A DNA stretch of 39,422 bases, taken from assembly GCA_027579435.1 (NCBI GenBank), contig JANBPK010000040.1, positions 1 to 39,422 on the forward strand. Direction: 5' to 3'. Within the stretch, counting starts at the first letter, position 1, and each line of letters begins with the position of its first letter. Below the pieces are notes generated by a model. It saw only the letters and a list, made by a program, of their open reading frames with translations, did not search any database and was not told where the DNA came from. Below, in pieces: positions 31,376 to 39,422 of this stretch. This stretch comes from Candolleomyces eurysporus (taxonomy: Eukaryota; Basidiomycota; Agaricomycetes; Agaricales; Psathyrellaceae). Position numbers and translations under genes: made by a program.

Positions 31376-34300
31376 CTATGAGACCAACTTCCGTATACAA
31401 GCCAACACTTGCCAGGACACCGCCTTTCCAGGACTCACCATCACAGCTCTCTGAGCTGCTTGCAAGGCCTTTTTCAGAGACTCTGGTGTGCCGATAAGTG
31501 CGTTTGCTACAGCGCTCAGAATCAGCGTCGTGGATCCCGTTTCCATTGCTTTTTCGTGTCCACTCAGTAGGGCAAGTGTGCCTTCGGGGTACCTCATTTT
31601 CAGTAAGAGCGATCCGAGCGTATTGGTCTTGACCGTGTTGGACGGTTGGACGTGAACGCTCTTTTGCGACATCTTTATCGCGTTCGCCAGATTGTTCTGT
31701 CCCGGTATGAGCCTCCTGGAACAGGAAAAAGTAAACGCGAGTCGGACGTACCTGACTGAGGTGGTACTGAATCAAGAGATAATCCACGTTTCCGTCAGAA
31801 TCCAAAGCAACCCGTTCGTCTGGTGGTAGAGAAACAATCTCGGACACGGATGCATCCACGAGCCCTTCGTCTTTCGTCAAGATGCCCAATCCTGCCAGGA
31901 CATTGATCGCAGGCAAGTTACTGGGGTCCTGCGCGATCCTAACAGAAGAAAAGGTTCAGTCATCTAGGCGAAAAAAAAGGGATCCACACGCACAATTTCA
32001 GCAACTCCTCCTTCGCCATCTCGCAACACTCGGGATCTCTTATCGACCACAGCGTCTGCGCCAACAGAATCGCACATTGCCCACCCAGCGCACCATGATC
32101 GGGTGCAACACCTTGCGCATACTGCAGCGACAAAATCGCCTCTTGCATATCCCTCAACGTACACTGCGCCATGGCAATCCCCAACTTGGCTTGCGTCTCC
32201 ACAACCTGCTTCAGCTCGTCCGTATCCTGCAACAATCCCAAGACCGTTTCGAATATGATCATCCCTTCCTCCGGTTCGTGGGTGGCCAGCAAGAGACGGC
32301 CGAGAGTGGCATTAGCAATCATAAACTGCCTTTCCACGACAGGGTCCTCCTTTTCCTCGTATATCCTCTCCAAAATCCGCATGGCACGATTAACCAGCTC
32401 CTTCGCGAAATCGATATGCCCAAGTCGCTCACAGGCTAGGGCAAAAAGGTGAAGCCCTGTTGCATCGTCTGGCTTGCGTGCGCAATATCGATTCAAGAGG
32501 AAGAACACTGGAAGCAAGTGCTCAATCGCCTTGCTTCGACGGAGTTTGCGCTCATTAATCGAGTTGAACACGCGAAGACTGAGGTTATAATCAGCTTCAG
32601 GCTGAGAAAAAAAGCGTCTGTCAGCAATCACCCAGCAATCGACAGAAGAAACTCACAATAGCATGATCCAACCCAGTAGCATGTGAGAACAACGCAGTAG
32701 CGCCTTTCTCGTCACCAGCACCCTTCGATATCAAAGCCTGCCCGACCCACGCAAGCGTACAATCCGGGTCCAACACCTGCGCACGCTGGAACGCTTCCTG
32801 AGCCAACTCCGTATCCTCATGGAACAAATACAAAAATCCCAAATCACACCACGTCGGCGCACGCTTGTTCTCGATTTCCAACGCTTTGATAAACGAATGT
32901 TGAGCCGCTCGGGGATTCGAAATGAAATACGCCGTCCCAAGCCCAGTCCAGTAACTGGCGTTCATCGGCTCCCGTTTCACAGCTTCGGTCATACAGGCGA
33001 TGATGAACTGGACGACCTTTTCGTCCTGGTTACTACTCTGGATCGACCACGCACGGACACCCATACCAAGATCATACCAAGCACTGGTATCTGAATTGGT
33101 AGGACTGAGCGATACGCGATATTCGGCGGCCAAGATAGATATCAAGAGCGCTTCCGACCCACCGATGGGACTTTCCAAGGAGATTGAGGGAATAATATCC
33201 TTGAGGCGGGCATTTTCAGGCGGAAGAAGGGCATTCACCTCCGTCAGCACGGCCAAAACGGCCTCCTCGTTACGAAACAAGGAGACTTGCGAAAGATGGA
33301 ACGTCGCGTCGGCTATGACTTTCCATCCAACCGTACGGAATCCAGCATGATCCGCCAAAAACTTCAAGGTTGTCGAAACAGAAGAAATAAATGAGAATTC
33401 CGCTCGGCCAATAAACCCTTGTTCCATTTCCGCTACTCCCATGTCGAGATATGCCGTGGCCAGAGATGAGAGAATACCGAGCTCAGATGGACGTTGCTCC
33501 AATAGAGATTCAAGGATCTTGATTGCTTCCTTGAACAAGCCGACTCCCTGCTGGGCATCCGCAATGTAGAACTGGGCAAGCCAATCTGTCGGATCGAGTT
33601 CGTGGGCGTGCTCGAGGGCTTTAATGGCCGCTGCATATCTGCCTGCCTTTCCGTAGGCCTCGCCTAGCCGCAACCACAGAATATGATCATTTGGGTCGGC
33701 TCTCAAGGCTACCTGGAACGCGGTGATGGCAGCGGGGTAGTTTTGATAATTCTGGGTGAAAACAAAACGTCTGAGTTTCCACTCAATTGAGAAGAACAGC
33801 ACCTACCAGCTCGACGACGCCCAAGGCTTTCCAAGCCCAAGAGTTGGCTGTCACGTCTCCAGGTGCGGATTCTGCTCCAGGTTTTGAGCTAGGCTGCGCA
33901 ATACCCTCTCCCTCGATCGTTCTTCTCACGACAACCTCCACTAAATCCCAGTCTCTGTCATTGGCGAATCCTTCAGCCAGATGCCTCGCAGCGAGCGCCT
34001 CCCTTGGATCCAGTTCAAAGGCCTTTTGGAAGCACTTGGACGCTCGAACGGGATCAGGAGGTGACGCACACTCTAGATAGTACAGCCCAAGTGAGGTAAA
34101 GGCCGGTGCATACGATGAATCCTTTTTCAGCGCTCGTATGAAGAGGGCGTATGCTGCTTCCTTGTCTGATTACGCAGGGACACACGTCAGGATCTCAAAA
34201 CGGTTCATGGAAGGCAAACCATACCTCCAGAATCCCAATGAGTTTGCCCCAACCTCCACAAACACCGGCCTACGTCAAAGCCATCCCGTTGCTCCGCTTC

Positions 34301-36353
34301 AAGTTCCCGGAGCACTTCGTCGAAATGACCGATCGCCGACTCATACTGACCCAGTCGACCTTCACACCATGCACTCTCTTCCCGAGCTCTCAGAGCATGG
34401 AAGCCATGTACATCTATAGAGACGACGCGATCAAAGCTTTCTTTCGCGGCCGACCAATCTTTACTCGCCAAAAGAATGTTGCCTCTGGACATCAATGCGA
34501 CTACATTGTCTGGAGAAACCGCTACGATCTCCTTTATCAACGTCATTGCTTGGGCATGATTTTTTGGAGGGTGAAGATGGACAAGAGATGTCGCCAATAC
34601 GACTTGGAGGCCAACGCGGGACCTAAGTCAAGGGGGTCAAAGATGAGCAGCAAGTAGCCTTGACTATAATGAACTGACCGTGACAGCTGCTTCCCCAGGT
34701 CCTTCTCGAGCTCGGCAAGTCGACTGAGTCCTCGCTTGGCAATTTTCGAAGCGTTCTCATACTCTTCAACGTCTGCATACACCTGGCTGATGATTCGATT
34801 AGCGAGAACTGAGTCCAATGATTCCGAAGGGATGTTCTAGGGACAGTAAGTCATCAAAATCGAGGTTTGTACAAGTGATTGCTTTACCAGTAAAACGTCG
34901 AGGCCCGTTTCGTTCAAGTTTTCCAAGGTTTCGGCACTCGTCCCCTCATCCGAAAGCGAGACGCCATTGTAGAACAGATATCCCTTGACAATACTCGACA
35001 GGGAGGAGTCGGGGAATAGTTCGACATACGCTCGCAGCGTGGCGAGATCCAAATCCTCTTTCAAAGGCAAGTAATGTAAGAGACTGGATCTATGCAAGAA
35101 ACTGCGATAACTTTACCGAACTTCTCCCAATCCTGCCAGTCAAGGTAAAGTGACCACGCCTCTTCGTTCGGACGGCGAATCAATACAACGCCATCGACCA
35201 GGTTCCGCAATTCCTCTCGCAGTTTACTCTTCACTTCTACACCAGTTGCAGGTATCGAATAGAGGTGCTTCTGCTTGAACTGGATAAGTTTTGCTTCTGT
35301 AGATCGTCGGAGGTCTTCAGATGTTTTCGGATGATTGAGAACTTCGTTATAAAGCGCAGGTAACTGCGAAATCACTCGGTCAAGCACCCATATCACACTA
35401 TGTAAAGCACAGTCATACCTTGGAATCGTCACAGATCTCCTTGTCAAGCTCTTTCTTTAACTCCGCAGGTTTAGGACCTCCCAACCTCGTTCTACGAGCG
35501 TTAAAATCCTTGGTAAATCGAGCCTGCTCCTCGGTCTCGAGCAAAGAGACCACTTCTTCCAGAACAGGGAGCGAATCATGTATCGCAGACTGGAGCCAAA
35601 ACGTCGAGGTAGACGTCGGATTTGTCGAATCGGGCTCAGGAAGGGAGGAGAGAAGCGGATAATACTCTGAACCCGGCAAGACTTCCATGAGAGCACTCGC
35701 TATCTGAGAGGGTTGTCAATTTGCCTCATATTGGCCTCGCAAACGGACTCTGACCTGAATACTAGTCCCATGTTTTCTTCGCAGGTCTATTGACCGCTGT
35801 AGACAGTCTGCAAGCTTCGCAGCATCCTCTCTATAGATGGATCAGATCTATTTCTCCGATGACCATGACCAAGGCACGCACTGTTTCGCGTATATCGAAG
35901 ACAGCTCTTGAAGGGACTCTATAACTTTATCTATTTTGTCCGTCTTTTCGTAGAATTTGAGCAGTCCCTGACACCGCTTGGTTGAGTCTCACTCGTTCCG
36001 AAGATGCGATGGCGCTTACTTGTCGAGCCAATAGTTGGCCAGGGTCCAGCTCGATGGCAGCCTTGTACACCTAATAGCGGCCTTCAGCCGACCATGACGC
36101 GTACGGTAAACCGGCAGGAGAGAGCGTACCTTTTCGCTGCGATCATAGTCTTCAAGCTCCAGCAGCGACAGCGCGAGAAAGACGTGACTGATAGCAAGCC
36201 GTAAGATGCGGAATCCCTGAGCAAATGTGGTGCATACGCGGTGTAATTGGATGGCTCAAAGTCGAGCACACGTTCAGCCGCATCTTTGGCACCCGAGAAA
36301 TCCTTTTTGTTGAGCTTCTCTCGAGATGTCTTCAAGAGGGCCTTGGTAGACAT
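31376..36353 (-). CDS. SKI3: Superkiller complex TPR protein Ski3 (TTC37-like)
   Basis: Scaffold of the Ski2-Ski3-Ski8 complex that feeds mRNA into the cytoplasmic exosome. The 1,402-aa product is built of TPR repeats from the start (MSTKALLKTSREKLNKKDFS, GAKDAAERVLDFEPSNYTAH, VYKAAIELDPGQLLARQ) to the C-terminus (VLDPDCTLAWVGQALISKGA, KALQAAQRAVMVSPGKAVSW). Fifteen exons, 5' to 3': 36353-36238, 36187-36130, 36070-36020, 35967-35882, 35830-35755, 35703-35419, 35363-35117, 35057-34888, 34836-34685, 34622-34225, 34165-33807, 33751-32657, 32601-31994, 31938-31752, 31696-31376. The total is a whole number of codons. Intron 7 (35058-35116) needs an AAAG acceptor to keep the frame. The 5' end is cut into very short exons (51-116 nt). 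A 1.29-kb inverted repeat begins 90 bp upstream of the ATG. Confidence 0.93.
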
Positions 36354-36442
36354 GGTTCGGTGTGGCAAAGGAGCATTTGACCCATCACAGATGCCACGCT
36401 AGTTTGCGATCTTCAATTCCGTCACTAATATGTATTACCATA

Positions 36443-37026
36443 CACTGGGTGCATCAAATAATATTTCCAGTGAAAATATTTAAAGAATATCAAGTAAGTA
36501 TGTGGTGTATTTCTTAAATAGTTCCAGAAGGACTATGGTGCAATTATAACAATGATTTTGTCTTTGTACTTCCTGTCTCAAGCAAGTAGAACTATTCTGG
36601 AAATATGAGTCCCTGATATCAAAAGTTTTTGCTCAATTTTTGCCTTCTTTGATGTGGAAATATTGTGAAAAAATGAGGTGTGTCAGTGGCAACATATTTC
36701 ATTCTGTCTTTCTCTCATATTTCCCAAAGTTGGTGAGTGTAAATATTTTGACAACACTGAATAGCTGCCACTGGGCCATGATACAAGTACAGCCAATCAG
36801 ACATGCATGCGACATAAGTGTGACAAATTGTGACAAAAATGCGACAAGCAAAAGTCCGACTTGTAACAAAACACGACAAATGAAACTCCAACTCGCGACA
36901 CAGGGCAACAAAACACGACAAATGAAGCTCCAACCCACGACACAGTGCGACAAAATCAAACTCCGACTGTCGACTTGCGACAAAATACAACAAATGAAAC
37001 TCCAAGAGCGGAGCAGTTGTCATGCT
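36443..37026 (+). repeat. Left arm of the inverted repeat
   Basis: Pairs with the right arm over nearly its whole length. Relative to the right arm it lacks a 50-bp segment after ACATATTTCAT (36692-36702), and it is shorter near the centre, where one copy of the internal ~42-nt unit appears missing. SKI3 starts 90 bp outside this arm. Confidence 0.85.
36825..37010 (+). repeat. Subterminal ~42-nt repeats with GCGACA motif, left arm
   Basis: Degenerate tandem units built around ACGACAAATGAAACTCC and CGACACAG, spaced about 42-43 nt, with scattered TGCGACA/TGTGACA words. The first clear unit starts near 36873. Dense short motifs inside terminal repeats are typical transposase-binding regions; that role is inferred. 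Confidence 0.7.
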
Positions 37027-37076
37027 CGTTTTGAGCAAGAATGGCTGTCAGGCCAGAGTCATTGAGGACTGCAAAA

Positions 37077-37733
37077 AGCATGACAGTTGGAGTTTGATTT
37101 TGTTGCACTGTGTCGCAAGTCAGAGTTTCATTTGTCGTATTTTGTCGCAAGTCAACAGTCAGAGTTTCATTTTGTTGTGCTGTGTCTTGGGTCGGAGCTT
37201 CATTTGTCGTGTTTTGTCACCCTGTGTTGTGAGTCGGAGTTTCATTTGTCATGTTTTGTTGCAAGTCGGACTTTTGCTTGTCGCATTTTTGTCACAATTT
37301 GTCACACTTATGTCGCATGTATGTCTGATTGGTTGTACTTGTATCATGGCCCAGTGGCAGCTATTCAGTGTTGTCAAAATATTTACACTCACCAACTTTG
37401 GGAAATATGAGAGAAAGACGGAATGAAATATGTGGACCATATTTCCAAGAATATTATCAAAATATTTGCTGCATGAAATATGTTGCCACTGACACACCTC
37501 ATTTTTTCACAATATTCTCCACATCAAAGAAGGCAAAAATTGAGCAAAAGATTTTGATATCAGGGACTCATATTTCCAGAATAGTTCTACTTGCTTGAGA
37601 CAGGAAGTACAAAGACAAAATCATTATTATAATTGCACCATAGTTCTTCTGGAACTATTTAAGAAATACACCACATACTTACTTGATATTCTTTAAATAT
37701 TTTCACTGGAAATATTATTTGATGCACCCAGTG
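37077..37733 (-). repeat. Right arm of the inverted repeat
   Basis: Reverse-complement partner of the left arm, and the more complete copy. It keeps the 50-bp segment between two copies of ATGAAATATGT (37423-37433 and 37473-37483) and one more internal repeat unit next to the centre. The phosphatase stop codon is 39 bp outside it. Confidence 0.85.
37090..37320 (-). repeat. Subterminal ~42-nt repeats with TGTCGC motif, right arm
   Basis: Mirror of the left block: GGAGTTTCATTTGTCGT and TGTGTCGCAAGTC words recur about every 42-43 nt, with one more unit than the left arm. Units differ from each other by several bases, while each unit matches its partner in the other arm more closely, so the array predates formation of the palindrome. 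Confidence 0.7.
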
Positions 37734-37772
37734 ATACAATGATCATACACGCAGCCACGCTGATAAAACATA

Positions 37773-39322
37773 TTATGGCACTGACAGATGGTTACTACGC
37801 AAAAATTCTACGTAGTCGATCAAAAATTGAACTTGTTCAAAGGTCTCCACCGCTTTGAGATTACGCCTCTGACGGACAAACGAAATGACGCTTGCAACAT
37901 AGTCAATGGCACTTTGGGAATAGCCTTCGGTGCCATCGTCTGGAGCCTCTGAGATCCATCCACAGACGCCCAACTTTATCAGCCAGCAGCATGCAACTAC
38001 TCCGGCGCGCCCAACACCTCCTCGACAGTGGACTAATGTGGGAATACCTTTTAGAGTATAATCCTGGAGAAGTTTACTGAGATGGATATCCAAGTACGCC
38101 GGCGTTACCGGAGGAAGGCCCTCCGGAATGGGCAAGCTGGGAAGAAGACATCGTCAGGAGTCAGCTGGGAATGCAGACCAAATACAAAGCCTGCATACCG
38201 GAGAATATCGATGCCGAGGTTCTGAGCAGATTTTTCGTAAGATGCCCACGGAGCACCGAGAAGATCCAGTTCCTCGTCGTCCAGACAGCTAAATGAACAT
38301 AATGAACTCGGGGTTGCTACCGGAACATGAACAGCAATCGTACCACACGATGCAGCCAATTCCAAAGGATTTGATTCTGGTCATGTCCATGTCCAAATCG
38401 CGGCAGACCGCACTTCTGCCGTATGTTGGTCCGTTTAATCTAACTAGGAAGAGTCAGAAGGAGAGTTTCGCGGGAGAGCGGAGCGTACCTTTCTTGCCAG
38501 GACAGGAAGACATGTAGAGATTGCCAATTGAGAAATGGCCCGCGGGCGGGGGTATGACCTTGAGCGAAGAATGAAAAACCAGAGGCTTTGCAGGTTGGAA
38601 GCTTGGTATCTCGATGGAGAGGGACAGGGAAATAGACGAACTGGAGAGTTCATTCTCGACGTCTGCGGCTGAAGGCAGCTCTGCCGAGATTGCCGCCTCC
38701 AATTCAGCAGTGAGCTGAGATCGGACGGGCGGGAGGGTGAGAGGAGGCTGCTGGGGTGGAGGGGACAGCTGCGTGGACGGGGAGGACGCTGCGACATTCT
38801 GTGCATGAAAGGAGGACGGAATCTCGAGAAGCACCGGGGAGGGTGGCCCGGCAAGGATGGCCTGAGACGAGACGAGAGCCAGTGATTCAGGCGGCAGGAT
38901 ACAAGAGATGCTAAGAGACGGCGGTCAACAGCCATGGCTTGGCTTGGCCGAAAGATAGAGCACGCACTTGATTGGGTGCGTCATAGATGTCTTTACGCGG
39001 ACGGTGGGCCCGTGGGGGATGANGGGGCTCATCAATGGCGGCCTGTATCTGGTCGGACAGATCTGGCCCGACGACGGGGGACGCCGAGACGAGCCACGCT
39101 GTCTGACGCTCTGCAGAGTGGAGCTGGCGCTGCTGGAGCAGGCGGAAAGGCTCCGGGAAGGAGGTGGAGAGCGGGAGATAGTGGAGGGGCGCGCCTGGGG
39201 ACGGTGAGGACGACGGGGGGCTACGAAAAAATAGAAGCGACCTTTGGGGCCATGCCTGAGCCTGTTGTAGGGGCTGAGATGGGTGCTNGGGAGGCGAGGG
39301 CGGCGAGGGGCGGGGCGGGCAT
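37773..39322 (-). CDS. Dual-specificity / Tyr phosphatase-like protein (CX5R)
   Basis: A cysteine-based phosphatase of the fungal group related to CDKN3/KAP-type dual-specificity enzymes. The 442-aa product has an extended, Pro/Ser-rich N-terminus with hydrophobic patches (PLHYLPLSTSFPEPFRLLQQ, TAWLVSASPVVGPDL), HFSIGNLYMSSCPGKKVRLN, and then the catalytic domain (VCRDLDMDMTRIKSFGIGCI, VCCLDDEELDLLGAPWASYE, ILRLPIPEGLPPVTPAYLDI). The P-loop is VHCRGGVGRAG with nucleophile Cys359, followed by VACCWLIKLGVCGW. The usual general-acid Asp loop reads PIPEG, with Glu. Exons: 39322-38968, 38910-38489, 38443-38344, 38288-38199, 38136-37773. Ns at 39023 and 39288 must both be dropped; with them removed, ATG 39322 joins in frame. 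Substrate unknown. Confidence 0.87.
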
Positions 39323-39422
39323 GAGGAGCAGGAGGCAAAGCTGTGTTGTTGTCTGGATTGATGGCGCACGTGCGGTTTGCTGTCGTCTTCCTCACGACGC
39401 CTCTTCTTCGCTTGCTTATACG
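39323..39422. other. Upstream flank of the phosphatase gene
   Basis: About 100 bp to the window edge, reading GAGGAGCAGGAGGC, GGCGCACGTGCGG and similar on the plus strand. It includes a CACGTG word (39365-39372 area) in the likely promoter. No further gene can be called. Confidence 0.3.

Larger units (their letters stand above)
36443..37733. mobile_element. Foldback inverted-repeat element (CACTG ends, ATA target duplication)
   Basis: The 1,291-bp stretch is almost one long palindrome. It begins CACTGGGTGCATCAAATAAT, and its other end is the reverse complement, ending GATGCACCCAGTG. It is flanked by ATA on both sides (36440-36442 and 37734-37736). The outer ~280 bp of the arms differ at only about five positions. 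The arms nearly meet: TGTCATGCT at ~37018 pairs with AGCATGACA at ~37077, leaving a spacer of about 50 nt. Base composition is A/T-rich, unlike the flanking genes. No transposase is encoded. CAC ends with a 3-bp duplication are known for the CACTA/CMC group, so a non-autonomous member is plausible but unproven. Confidence 0.85.

Noticed and set aside
36715..37410. Matching ~107-aa ORFs reading outward in both arms of the palindrome, with repeats such as EFHLSCFV
   Set aside because: They are mirror copies caused by the 42-nt periodic repeats lacking stops in one frame. The peptides are low-complexity, show no domain, and the reading frame is explained by repeat length being a multiple of three.
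38925..39422. Extension of the phosphatase past the window edge through the frame starting at 39395
   Set aside because: With both Ns removed the coding frame upstream of 39288 is the one opening at ATG 39322, so the gene is complete; the other frame does not join.
1..39422. tRNA, rRNA, CRISPR or gene-cluster signatures
   Set aside because: Nothing in the intergenic stretches reads as a tRNA or rRNA; there is no evenly spaced short-repeat array apart from the transposon-like element, and the genes form no biosynthetic or defence cluster.

Overview
The window is gene-dense nuclear DNA from a filamentous basidiomycete, most likely an Agaricomycete. The evidence is a full set of fungal eukaryotic genes split by many short GT-AG introns (about 44-63 nt), intergenic gaps of only 40-350 bp, and fungus-specific families (Rax2, MedA, DASH Spc34, Rei1, Ski3). 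Sixteen protein genes were resolved exon by exon from reading-frame continuity and splice consensus, and their exon lengths add up to whole codons. One further gene (HAP2) runs off the left edge. No tRNA, rRNA, CRISPR or bacterial-type feature was seen.

Layout, left to right: HAP2/NF-YA (minus, partial) diverges from a THO1/SARNP-like SAP gene (plus), followed by REI1 (plus). A minus-strand block follows: RAX2 with a C-terminal SH3, a complex I 17.8-kDa-type subunit, and a DUF1279/FAM210-like protein. S-adenosylmethionine decarboxylase (SPE2) diverges from that block 87 bp away and is followed in tandem by a SUZ12-like VEFS-box gene. DBF4 (minus) converges on it. ATG5 (plus) converges on SPC34 (minus). 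The 7.2-kb DOCK-family gene DCK1 (plus) diverges from SPC34 across 78 bp. Then come MedA-like regulator, MED27 and an unknown gene (all minus), a LETM1-like mitochondrial gene (plus), the large TPR gene SKI3 (minus), a 1.29-kb inverted-repeat element, and a dual-specificity phosphatase gene (minus).

The genes are core cellular functions rather than one pathway: transcription and chromatin (HAP2, SUZ12, MedA, MED27), RNA export and decay (THO1, SKI3), ribosome maturation (REI1), polarity and Rac signalling (RAX2, DCK1), replication and segregation (DBF4, SPC34), autophagy (ATG5), polyamines (SPE2) and mitochondria (complex I subunit, DUF1279, LETM1-like).

The one structure that is not an ordinary gene is the almost perfect palindrome at 36443-37733. 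It looks like a non-autonomous foldback DNA transposon with CACTG ends and a 3-bp ATA duplication, about 90 bp upstream of the SKI3 start codon. Other points of interest are the Rax2-SH3 architecture, the VEFS-box gene, a GC-AG intron in REI1, a short uORF before SPE2, and isolated Ns that act as one-base insertions next to homopolymers and break frames artificially.
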